Assembly (NCBI GenBank): GCA_021789355.1
Contig: JAJYJR010000117.1
Span: 1-11,809, forward strand
Length of the DNA stretch: 11,809 nucleotides
From: Chloroflexota bacterium
Lineage (GTDB): Bacteria; Chloroflexota; Limnocylindria; Limnocylindrales; CSP1-4
Direction: 5' to 3'
The notes beneath the pieces are model-generated. The model did no database searches, was not told the DNA's origin, and saw only the letters and a program-made list of their open reading frames with translations. The translations under genes and the position numbers were made by a program. Each line of letters starts with the position of its first letter. Within the stretch, counting starts at the first letter, position 1. This document shows positions 5,585 to 11,809 of this stretch, in pieces.

Positions 5585-6418
5585 TCATAGCGCCAGATAG
5601 ACGCTCGCGGCGTCGATCTCGCCGGGCCCCTGGGCGGTCAGGCCGAAGGCGGCGGTGCCCGGAGCGATGGTGATGGTCGCGTCAATCGCGCCGTCCCCAG
5701 ACGCGAGCGGAGCCAGGCTGATCGTGCTCGTGTTGCCGGCATAGTCGCGCAGCTTCATCTCGAGGTTCTGCGGGTTGGTGGTCCCGCCGATCGCTACCAC
5801 GCGGAGCTGCGTCCCGCTGCCGACCACGGGCACGATCGGCGAGGTCATCACCTGGGGCGAGGAGACGGCAGCACAGCCGGTCCCGGTCCAGGTCGCGTTC
5901 GTCCAGCCGTCGCAGCCCGGGCCGAACGTCCAGGCCACCTCCAGGGTCTCGGGCGTCGCGGACGGCGAGGCGGTCGTCGCCGGCCCAGGGGTCGTCGCGG
6001 GCGCTGGCGTCGCGCCTTCGCTGGCCGATGGGGTCGGCGACGCGGAAGTCGTCGGAGCGGCCGAGGAGGTCGGGACCGGCGTGGCGGTCGGCGTGGGGCT
6101 CGCCGTCGCGGTCGGCTGGGCGACTGGGGTCGGTGAACCGGACGCCGTGGGGTCGGAACTCACGGAGAGCGTGGCGCCCGGCGAAGGGGCAACCGTGGCC
6201 GACGGCGTAGGGGACGCGATCGCCAGCACAGTCGGGGTCGGACTGGGCGCCGTGGTGCGCGCCATGCCGGCGACGTTGGCGATGGCCGAGGTCGTGGTGA
6301 CGAACAGGCCGACGATCGGCGCGCCGGCGAGCGCGACGGCGGGAACGAGCACGGCCGCGATGAACGCCAACCCGACCGCGTATTCGGCGAACACCTGTCC
6401 CCGTTGCTGCCGAGCCAT
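5585..6418 (-). CDS. Flp-pilin-like N-terminus fused to Ser/Thr/Pro stalk and beta-rich C-terminal domain
   Basis: This 277-residue protein starts with RGQVFAEYAVGLAF, containing E12, and a hydrophobic helix (about 13-40). That is the signature of Flp/Fap pilins, which normally end at 50-70 residues. Here residues about 55-157 form a low-complexity stalk of PTP, SPTPSA and TATP units. Residues about 159-277 look like a jelly-roll or beta-sandwich domain: WTFGPGCDGW near the start with a Cys pair (C169, C182), LRVVAI and MKLRDYAGNTSTISL strands, and an IDAASVYL end. Similar folds are found in carbohydrate-binding modules, so a tip adhesin or stalked surface lectin is plausible (inference). It faces the TadE/TadG genes across 160 bp with no clear T-rich terminator. 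The ribosome site is weak (GAGG about 14 bases before ATG). Confidence 0.8.
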   Translation of the reverse strand: MARQQRGQVFAEYAVGLAFIAAVLVPAVALAGAPIVGLFVTTTSAIANVAGMARTTAPSPTPTVLAIASPTPSATVAPSPGATLSVSSDPTASGSPTPVAQPTATASPTPTATPVPTSSAAPTTSASPTPSASEGATPAPATTPGPATTASPSATPETLEVAWTFGPGCDGWTNATWTGTGCAAVSSPQVMTSPIVPVVGSGTQLRVVAIGGTTNPQNLEMKLRDYAGNTSTISLAPLASGDGAIDATITIAPGTAAFGLTAQGPGEIDAASVYLAL

Positions 6419-6491
6419 TGCCGCGCCCCGTTCCTCTTGCCGCGCGGAAGCTCACGCGGGCCCACCGGAAGGGTGGCCAGGACGGGCGCAG

Positions 6492-6513
6492 TGTCAACGG
6501 TTCGCGGCGCGAA
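6492..6513 (-). promoter_or_regulatory. Possible promoter/operator upstream of the Flp-like fusion gene
   Basis: On the minus strand a perfect TTGACA -35 hexamer occupies 6497-6492. Next to it, TTCGCG (6501-6506) and CGCGAA (6508-6513) form an inverted repeat around one base, which could be an operator. The sequence 17 bases beyond the hexamer is a poor -10 box, so the call is tentative. It would serve the gene starting at 6418. Confidence 0.3.
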
Positions 6514-6539
6514 TCCGGCGTCGGGGTGTCCGCGCTCCC

Positions 6540-7784
6540 CTATGTGCCGAGGCGAGCAAGGGCGTGGGAGATCGCCCCGACGTCCAGGCAGTGCTCGCAC
6601 ATCGCGGCCCAGGCAGCAACGTGCAGGGGGCCCTCATCGGGCCCCAGGGAATTTCCGCAGAAGGTGCAGGTATGTCCAGCCCGGTCCTCATCAGCGTCCC
6701 CGTAGGCATCCGGGCCCCACGACTCTCCCTCGGAACGGCCCGCCGTCACGTGAAGCGCGCCGGTCCGGAGGCACCCATCGCAGATCGCCGCCGCCCCTCC
6801 GACCGCGTAGTGCAGGGCCACCTCGGGCCCCGCTCGACCGCAGACCATGCACACTCGGTCGGCGGCGCGGGTGGCCGCATCGGCCAGCATGCCGGCCGTC
6901 AAGGCCCCGACGACCGGAGTGCTCCCTTCGCAGCGGTCCGGTTTGTCGATCATCCCGAGACCCGCGTCGAAAACCCAGGCGCACAGGGGGCAGGCGCTGG
7001 CCGAACCCGTGGCGCTGAGCACGAGCTGCCCCCAACCGCAGTGCGGGCACCGGCCGTCCGGTTCGCCGAGGAGGTCACCCAGGGTGGGGTAGATCCCGAG
7101 CAGGGGGATACCGCGTTCGGCCAACCGCTCCTGAATCCACATCGCGGTAGCCGCGCCCTCGAGCGTGTCGGGGAGACGGACGGCTACCTCCTGGGCCTCA
7201 AACAACCCCTCGAGGTTGAGCTTGTCCGGGCCGATCGCATCGGCCGGATCAATCAGGGCACCCAGGGCGTGGTACTCGCTGGCCCATCCGGGAGCCGTGT
7301 CGCCTTCCTGGGCGACGACGCAGAGACGCTTTGCTTGGTTCTCTTCGATGACCAGCGGTTCGTCGTGCGATGAACTGAGCCAGCCGAGCGGGGTCGGCAT
7401 TGCCGGGAGGAACCGATCGATCACGAAATCCCATTCTTCGGGGTGGGCTGCACGACTCAGCGACCCGACCACGGTCACCAGTTGGCCGACCGCCGCGCCG
7501 TAGGCATAGATGGCTTCATTCGAGAGAAGCATCGCCTCGGCGCGCTCGATGGCCTCATGCTCGGCCCATTCGGCCTGCTCCTCCACCCACACGCGAGCCC
7601 CGGACTTGGCGGCTACGCGACGTGCCTTCGCCTGGATGCGACCTTCGTATCTGTCGATCGCGGACGACTGCCCGCGCATTCGTTCGGCGATCTCCGACAT
7701 CACAGCAGGAGCCAGGGTCGGCAGCTCTTCGATGAGCCGATCCACATCGGCACGCTGAGTTTCGGTTGGGCCGCTGGCGGTCAT
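6540..7784 (-). CDS. Protein with three C-terminal zinc-binding sites, two ClpX-like
   Basis: A 414-residue protein begins at ATG 7784 behind AGGAGA; an in-frame TTG at 7808 is less likely. The first ~240 residues are acidic and mostly helical (long helix about 40-110) and match no family I recognise. Three four-Cys sites follow: C246/C249 with C265/C268 (zinc-ribbon style, CPHC...CPLC), C312/C315 with C335/C338, and C373/C376 with C396/C399. The last two (CMVCGRAG...ICDGC, CTFCGNSL...MCEHC) resemble the zinc finger at the ClpX N-terminus (CxFC...CxxC). That finger binds substrates or adaptors, but no AAA+ or other enzyme domain is present here. It may be a soluble adaptor or nucleic-acid-binding protein. 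It precedes the Flp-like fusion gene on the same strand by 121 bp; no functional link is shown. Confidence 0.75.
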   Translation of the reverse strand: MTASGPTETQRADVDRLIEELPTLAPAVMSEIAERMRGQSSAIDRYEGRIQAKARRVAAKSGARVWVEEQAEWAEHEAIERAEAMLLSNEAIYAYGAAVGQLVTVVGSLSRAAHPEEWDFVIDRFLPAMPTPLGWLSSSHDEPLVIEENQAKRLCVVAQEGDTAPGWASEYHALGALIDPADAIGPDKLNLEGLFEAQEVAVRLPDTLEGAATAMWIQERLAERGIPLLGIYPTLGDLLGEPDGRCPHCGWGQLVLSATGSASACPLCAWVFDAGLGMIDKPDRCEGSTPVVGALTAGMLADAATRAADRVCMVCGRAGPEVALHYAVGGAAAICDGCLRTGALHVTAGRSEGESWGPDAYGDADEDRAGHTCTFCGNSLGPDEGPLHVAAWAAMCEHCLDVGAISHALARLGT

Positions 7785-7793
7785 GGGTCCGTG

Positions 7794-7799
7794 TCTCCT
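7794..7799 (-). promoter_or_regulatory. Shine-Dalgarno site AGGAGA for the zinc-site protein
   Basis: On the minus strand AGGAGA lies nine bases before ATG 7784. It lies inside the extension that would be made from the upstream TTG at 7808, so it sets the start at 7784. Confidence 0.55.
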
Positions 7800-8010
7800 G
7801 GGTACCAAGGTGCGATCGGTTGCCGGGGGACGCGGACCGATCGTCAGGATCCGACGCCCAGGGCGCGACGACCCGAACGTCCTATGCTGTCTGGGACGCT
7901 CGGCGTGGCACGGTGGACAGTCGGCGATGTGTTTACGGTGTCAAGCGCGCCGGGTCGACCCGTGCGCCAAAGGAGATGCTTTCGCCGCCCCCCGTCGAGG
8001 GCCCCCGCCA

Positions 8011-8210
8011 CGCACGATTCGGGGCCCGTCAGGCGACCCCCCCTTTGGCGCGCCCCCTCGGAGGCCCCATCGGCCTCGCGGAGCAGGCGCTCGAGCGTGG
8101 CGTGTCCGATCCGCAGGCGGGTGGCCATTCGTGCCCGCGGCCCCCACTACGCGCGACGGCCAGCCGGCCCGGTGCGATCCGCTCGGACATTGCGGGTCTC
8201 CGTACGGGAC
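8011..8210 (-). repeat. Dispersed repeat unit, copy A, encoding an HTH-like peptide
   Basis: This ~200-bp unit recurs in the same orientation at 11482-11677. Positions 8106-8157 are identical over 52 bases to 11575-11626; 8011-8105 is about 75-80% identical by eye; 8158-8210 is weaker but ends in the shared CGTACGGGAC. On the minus strand an ATG at 8128 opens a frame reading ATRLRIGHATLERLLREAD, which has the look of a resolvase/invertase-type helix-turn-helix (A.RL.IG.ATL.RLL). Over its first 20 codons the two copies differ by eight bases, seven of them in third positions. A stop (TAG) lies 24 bases before the ATG. Beyond about codon 28 the two copies fall into different frames, so the longer open frame (to 7844) is unlikely to be a real protein. 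It may be a decayed gene fragment or the conserved end of a mobile unit. Confidence 0.75.
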
Positions 8211-8360
8211 GCCCGTCATCCTTGGGCGGGCACCGGCCCGCGTCCAGCAGTCGAACGGCGGGCCGGATCCGTACCTTCGTTCCCGCCGACCGGGGCTCGA
8301 CCTTGGCCTGCACCCCGCCGAGCGCCCGGCGAGGGCACGGCCCGCGATCGGCGACCAACA

Positions 8361-11135
8361 TCAGCGGCCCGCGTCAGCGGGGAGCGGTTCCGGCCGGCCG
8401 AGGAAGTAGCCCTGCCCGAGCGGCGCGCCCAGTTCGCGCAGCATGTCGAGTTCGGGCCGCGTCTCGATGCCCTCGGCGATGACCTCGCAGCGCGCGCGCT
8501 GTGCGAACTGCGTCAGACCGGCGACCATGGCCTGACGGGTTAGGTCGCGGTCCACGTGGCGCACCAGGCTGATGTCGAGCTTGAGGAACTGCGGCCGCAG
8601 TTCGACCACGTGGCGTAGGCTCGCAAAGCCCGCCCCCGCGTCGTCGACCGCGAGGCTGACCGTCGGCCCGAGATCGGCCACCGCGCGACGCACGGCGCGG
8701 TAGTCCGCGATCTCGAGATGCTCGGTCACTTCGAGCACGATCCGGCGCGCCCGCCCTGCGAGCAGTCCCCCGAGCTCGGCGCGGAGGATCACGTCGGGCG
8801 AGACGTTCAGGCTGAGCCAGTAGTCGCGCGGGAGCGTGGCGGCGGCCTCCAGAGCCGCCGCGAGGGTGGCGAACTCCAGCTCACTCCCGAGGCCGGCCAC
8901 ATGGGCCTCGGCGATCACCCGGTCGGGCGGCGTCCCGTCGGCGAAGCGGGTGAGCGCCTCGTAGCCCACCGGTTCGCCCGAGGCCAGCGCGAAGATCGGC
9001 TGGAAGACCGGGCGGAAGGCCCGATCGGCCAGTACCTGCCTGATGCGCGCCGTCACGAGGTCGGAACGGTGGGACCACTCGAGCTGACCGCTGAGGAGCG
9101 CGCTCGCCGTCGCGGCGAACTCTCCGACGGCGGGCAGATGGTCGATGAGATGGCGGGCGTACTCGTCGTCGAACGTGGCCGCGGAGACGAGCCCGAGCAG
9201 GCCGTCCCCGTTGCGGATGGGCGCCCCGGCGATCGCCTTGATCCCGAGCGCGGCCATGGCAGCGCCGTATGACCCGTCCTCCGGGCGTCCTCGCCAGACC
9301 TCCGCCCAGGGGCCCTGCTCGGCCCGCCCATAGAGGTACTCGGCGCGCGCGAAGGGCAAGGGCCGGCCCGGCGAGAAAGGCAGGCCATCGGGTCCGCCGG
9401 CGGCGAGGCAGACGGCGCGCCCGGGTGTCGGAAAGTCGAAGATGGCCGCCACGTCGATCCCGGGCAACCCGAGCAGCTCGCCGCAGATCTCGGCCGCCGT
9501 CCCGGCGGCGGTCGGGGCGGGCTGCAGACGAGCCAGCGACGCGGCCACCTGGGCGCGCTCGCGGAACTCCGCGGCCAAGACGGACTCCGTGGCCCGGATC
9601 GCCGTCACGTCGCGCTGGACCCCGACGTAGCTGGTGATCGCCCCGTCGGGGCCGCGGATCGGCGAGATCGTCGCCTCCTCCTCGTAGAGCGTGCCGTCCT
9701 TGCGCCGGTTGATCATGGTCCCGGACCAGGTGCGGCCGCGCGTCAGACGGGCCCACAGCGCCCGGTAGAAGCCCGCGGTCTGGCGGCCGCTCTTGAGGAT
9801 CCGCGGGTTCTGGCCGATGACCTCCTCGCGGCGGTAGCCGGAGACCCGCTCGAAGGCCGGGTTGACGTATTCGATGGTCCCCGTGAGATCGGCGATGATC
9901 ACGGACTCGGAGGTGTGCTCGATGGCCGCCACGAGCCGCTCCCGCTCGGCCTGGAGGGCGCGCTCGGCGGTCACGTCGCGCTCCACGGCGACGTAGCCCG
10001 TCACCGCGCCGTCCCCGCCGCGGACCGGCGAGATCGAGACCTCCGCCACCCGCTCGTCGCCCTGCGGCCGGCGATGGATGAGATCGCCCTGCCACGTCGC
10101 TCCCGCCGCGAGCGCCCGCTCCATCGCGCCCAGCACGCCCCGCGACTGGGGGCTCCCGAGCGTGTTGGGACGGCGGCCGACCAGCGCGTCGCGTCTTTGG
10201 CCGCTCAGGCGCTCGAAGGCCGGGTTGGCGTACTCGATGACCGCCACGGGGTCCGTGATCAGGATCGCCTCGCTCGCCTGCTCGATCGCCTGGGCGAGCT
10301 TGCGGTCGTGGGCCTCGAGATGGCGCAGGTCGGTCACGTCGGAGAAGAAGCCGACCAGGCAGGGCACCCCGTCGATCTCGACCGGCGATGCCTTGATGTC
10401 CGCGAGCACCACCCGGCCGTCCCTGCGGACGCAGGGGACCGAGCGCGACACGCCGGCACCGCTCGAGAGCGCCTCGAACTCCGCGAGGATCGCCGGCAAC
10501 GCCTCGGCCGGGTGGATGTCGCGGACCGTGAGGCGGGTCAGCTCGTCGGGCGTGTAGCCTAGGAGCATACTGGCCGCCGCATTCACGTATCGGAAGCGCA
10601 GGGTCGCCTGCTCGGCGATCAGGATCGCCTCGGTGGTCCCCTCGAAGATGGCCGCATAGCGGCGCTCCGAACGTGCCAGCGCCTCCTGCGCACGGTGCTG
10701 CTCGGTGATGTCGGCGATGGTGCCGATCGACCGGATCGGTCGTCCACTCGGGTCGAGCTCCACACGGCCGCGCCCGTGCACCCAGCGTTCCTCGCCGCTG
10801 TCCGCGCGGATGATCCGGTACTGGCGATCGAACGGCTCGCCGCGCGCGGCGACATCCTCGGTGAGATAGGCGAGCATGGCGGCGCGCTCGTCGGGGTGGA
10901 CCAGCGAGGCCCAACCGGCCACAGAGCGATCGAAGGCCGCGTCGATCCCGAGAATCGCGTCGAGTCCCGACGAGCTCACCCAGCGACCGGCCACGAGGTC
11001 GGTCACATACGACCCGATCCGGGCCACGGCCTCGACTTCCTCGAGGCGCGGGACGGCGCCCGCAGTGCGGGCGTCGGGCGGGCTCGCCGGTGCGAGTGCC
11101 CAGTGTGAAGGAGCGAGACGCCGCTTGGTTGCCAC
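8361..11135 (-). CDS. PAS(x4)-GAF-EAL protein, predicted c-di-GMP phosphodiesterase
   Basis: A 924-residue protein with a GTG start. The domains in order are: PAS1 with PAC (about 35-150), PAS2 (156-275), PAS3 (283-398), PAS4 (405-520), GAF (about 540-682) and EAL (about 695-918). PAS3 and PAS4 are close relatives (EYANPAFERLSG versus EYVNPAFERVSG), so one probably arose by duplication. The EAL domain keeps the expected catalytic set: E726 (YEALTR), N777 (LSLNVSP), E802 (LEVTEH), D831/D832 (DDAGAG instead of the common DDFGTG), K852 (LKLD), E888 (IAEGIET) and Q908 (GQGYFLGRP). There is no GGDEF domain, so it should hydrolyse c-di-GMP to pGpG rather than make it. No membrane segment is seen, so it is likely a cytosolic sensor; the PAS ligands are unknown. 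Known c-di-GMP effects on adhesion and pili make a link to the nearby Tad/Flp genes plausible but unproven. Confidence 0.93.
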   Translation of the reverse strand: MATKRRLAPSHWALAPASPPDARTAGAVPRLEEVEAVARIGSYVTDLVAGRWVSSSGLDAILGIDAAFDRSVAGWASLVHPDERAAMLAYLTEDVAARGEPFDRQYRIIRADSGEERWVHGRGRVELDPSGRPIRSIGTIADITEQHRAQEALARSERRYAAIFEGTTEAILIAEQATLRFRYVNAAASMLLGYTPDELTRLTVRDIHPAEALPAILAEFEALSSGAGVSRSVPCVRRDGRVVLADIKASPVEIDGVPCLVGFFSDVTDLRHLEAHDRKLAQAIEQASEAILITDPVAVIEYANPAFERLSGQRRDALVGRRPNTLGSPQSRGVLGAMERALAAGATWQGDLIHRRPQGDERVAEVSISPVRGGDGAVTGYVAVERDVTAERALQAERERLVAAIEHTSESVIIADLTGTIEYVNPAFERVSGYRREEVIGQNPRILKSGRQTAGFYRALWARLTRGRTWSGTMINRRKDGTLYEEEATISPIRGPDGAITSYVGVQRDVTAIRATESVLAAEFRERAQVAASLARLQPAPTAAGTAAEICGELLGLPGIDVAAIFDFPTPGRAVCLAAGGPDGLPFSPGRPLPFARAEYLYGRAEQGPWAEVWRGRPEDGSYGAAMAALGIKAIAGAPIRNGDGLLGLVSAATFDDEYARHLIDHLPAVGEFAATASALLSGQLEWSHRSDLVTARIRQVLADRAFRPVFQPIFALASGEPVGYEALTRFADGTPPDRVIAEAHVAGLGSELEFATLAAALEAAATLPRDYWLSLNVSPDVILRAELGGLLAGRARRIVLEVTEHLEIADYRAVRRAVADLGPTVSLAVDDAGAGFASLRHVVELRPQFLKLDISLVRHVDRDLTRQAMVAGLTQFAQRARCEVIAEGIETRPELDMLRELGAPLGQGYFLGRPEPLPADAGR

Positions 11136-11257
11136 CGCAGACCCCCGACGAGTTCTATGTCCGCGGGCGGGGCGAGTTCGACCACTCGACTCGCGCCTGG
11201 GACGCAGGCATCCCGACCGATTCGCTGGTGCGCATCGACACCGCGGCGATCATGTGA
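11105..11257 (+). CDS. Possible 50-residue protein overlapping the EAL gene start
   Basis: A GTG-initiated frame of 50 codons ends at TGA 11257. Its composition looks protein-like and unlike the Arg/Pro/Gly-rich shadows around it: PPQTPDEFYVRGRGEFDH, then STRAWDAGIPTDSLVRID. It overlaps the first ten codons of the PAS-GAF-EAL gene on the opposite strand. A TTG at 11129 with AAGGAG at 11108-11113 is an alternative start, but the spacing of 15 bases is too long. I do not recognise the family. It may be a small gene or the C-terminal remnant of a longer one cut by the neighbouring gene. Confidence 0.3.
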   Translation: MKERDAAWLPPQTPDEFYVRGRGEFDHSTRAWDAGIPTDSLVRIDTAAIM

Positions 11258-11481
11258 TCGGTGCGTCGTCTGCGCCACTGTACGGACGGGTCAGCGCGGG
11301 TTCGCTGATCGTCCCCCGGGTGGGCCCCTCTGACACCCTTCCCAGGCGCCAGTCGCATCTCGCTTCGCGCGTCGCCCGGAGACGACAGAAGCCGCCTGAC
11401 CCATCCGTCCGAGTCTTCACCCAAGCCAGGGTGCTCCACGCGCCGGGAGCAGGAGAGCCGTCGGCAGCCCGGGTTGCGCCC

Positions 11482-11677
11482 CGCACGATTCGGGGCTGTT
11501 CAGGCGACCCCCTTGGGCGCGCCTCGTCGGACACCTGATCGGCCTCTCGCAGCAGACGCTCGAGGGTCGCACGCCCGATCCGCAGGCGGGTGGCCATTCG
11601 TGCCCGCGGCCCCCACTACGCGCGACCGCCGGTCGGCGCAATGGCCCTCGGCCGCGACCGGATGGCCCGTACGGGAC
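11482..11677 (-). repeat. Dispersed repeat unit, copy B, encoding an HTH-like peptide
   Basis: This is the second copy of the unit at 8011-8210, in the same orientation, so the two flank the PAS-GAF-EAL gene as direct repeats. The ATG at 11597 opens ATRLRIGRATLERLLREAD, which differs from copy A only by Arg for His. Length differences in a C-rich run (11506-11512 versus 8037-8046) put the distal parts of the two copies in different frames. Confidence 0.75.
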
Positions 11678-11719
11678 CCTCTATTTCACCGCCGGTAATC
11701 GCTGTTATAGGCGGCAATC

Positions 11720-11725
11720 TTGACA
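11720..11725 (+). promoter_or_regulatory. Possible -35 box TTGACA
   Basis: A perfect TTGACA hexamer lies 27 bases before the ATG at 11753. The bases expected for a -10 box 17 bases later (near 11743) are a poor match, so this is only a candidate promoter for the truncated gene. Confidence 0.25.
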
Positions 11726-11752
11726 GGCACGCTGGCCCGCCGAAGCTCCCGC

Positions 11753-11809
11753 ATGAGCACCGCCCTGGTCCCCACCCCAACCCCCGCCGCTCTCGTTCCC
11801 ACCTGGTCG
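11753..11809 (+). CDS. Start of an unidentified gene, cut by the window end
   Basis: Nineteen codons from ATG 11753 remain open to the window end: MSTALVPTPTPAALVPTWS. No Shine-Dalgarno site is clear. A Pro/Ala/Val-rich start of this kind occurs ahead of the core-binding domain in some XerC/D-like recombinases, but nothing diagnostic is present. It could equally be an unrelated protein or not a gene. Confidence 0.35.
   Translation, partial: MSTALVPTPTPAALVPTWS

Larger units (their letters stand above)
7785..8360. other. Intergenic region holding repeat copy A
   Basis: No complete gene is recognised between the zinc-site gene and the end of the PAS-GAF-EAL gene. Its main content is the repeat unit at 8011-8210. 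The part at 7800-8010 shows no domain in any frame and no clear promoter. The part at 8211-8360 contains GCCCG (8211-8215) facing CGGGC (8227-8231), a weak stem without a T tract, so a terminator for the upstream minus-strand gene is not established. Confidence 0.5.
11258..11752. other. Intergenic region holding repeat copy B
   Basis: No full gene is recognised. Copy B of the dispersed repeat occupies 11482-11677. The minus-strand frame opening at 11597 stays open to 11250 (115 codons), but only its first ~28 codons match copy A and the rest has no recognisable domain. From 11678 to 11752 the DNA is less GC-rich and precedes a start codon at 11753. Confidence 0.5.

Noticed and set aside
5775..7373. 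A 532-codon plus-strand open frame
   Set aside because: It is antisense to the Flp-like fusion and the zinc-site gene. Its Val/Gly-rich repeats are the complement of the Ser/Thr/Pro stalk.
7844..8128. A 94-residue protein from repeat copy A, and the 115-residue frame 11250-11597 from copy B
   Set aside because: Only about the first 28 codons agree between copies. Beyond that the frames differ and no domain is seen, so I kept these as repeats with a short conserved peptide rather than full genes.
8881..10914. A 677-codon open frame on the minus strand in another phase of the PAS-GAF-EAL gene
   Set aside because: Arg/Gly/Pro-rich with no domain; the overlapping frame has clear PAS, GAF and EAL motifs. 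It is a shadow created by high GC.

Overview
The window is GC-rich bacterial DNA with a mixed accessory and cell-surface character. TadE, TadG and Flp-type proteins with long Pro/Thr/Ser linkers, GTG starts, and a large PAS-GAF-EAL protein would all fit Chloroflexota, or less likely Actinobacteriota. This is an impression from protein style only. No rRNA or marker gene is present to fix the taxonomy.

Left part (1-1934): a tyrosine recombinase (265-1446, +) ends one base before the encoded CCA of a complete, convergent tRNA-Thr(CGT) gene (1448-1522, -). This is the usual geometry of an integrase beside a tRNA attachment site. On the other side of the recombinase, at 91-182 (+), lies a second tRNA-Thr(CGT)-like sequence. 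Its anticodon arm is split by about 40 nt and it has no recognisable T loop or acceptor 3' strand. The recombinase has Arg where the His of the HxxR catalytic box is expected. No gene is recognised in 1523-1934.

Middle part (1935-6418): a protein with two HNH_3-like modules (one lacking key residues) fused to a LuxR-type HTH runs leftwards (1935-2672). It is divergent from a pilus minor-subunit operon (2790-5424, +): a TadE-like protein with a Pro/Thr linker and a PASTA-like C-terminus, a second TadE-like protein, and a TadG-like protein. A hairpin-rich stretch precedes the operon. Facing it (5585-6418, -) is an Flp-pilin-like N-terminus fused to a roughly 100-residue Ser/Thr/Pro stalk and a beta-rich C-terminal domain. 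The pilus secretion ATPase, platform and prepilin peptidase genes are not in the window.

Right part (6540-11809): a protein with three C-terminal zinc-binding four-Cys sites (6540-7784, -) and a 924-residue PAS(x4)-GAF-EAL protein that keeps all expected c-di-GMP phosphodiesterase residues and has no GGDEF domain (8361-11135, -). The phosphodiesterase gene is flanked by two direct copies of a ~200-bp unit (8011-8210 and 11482-11677). Each copy encodes a short HTH-like peptide whose copy-to-copy changes are almost all at third codon positions. A 50-codon ORF overlaps the phosphodiesterase start on the other strand, and a truncated ORF begins at 11753.

Taken together, the window shows a Tad/Flp-type surface appendage set with unusual adhesin-like fusions and a c-di-GMP-degrading sensor that could govern surface attachment (inference). 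It is embedded in DNA with several signs of mobility: integrase plus tRNA, HNH protein, and dispersed repeats.
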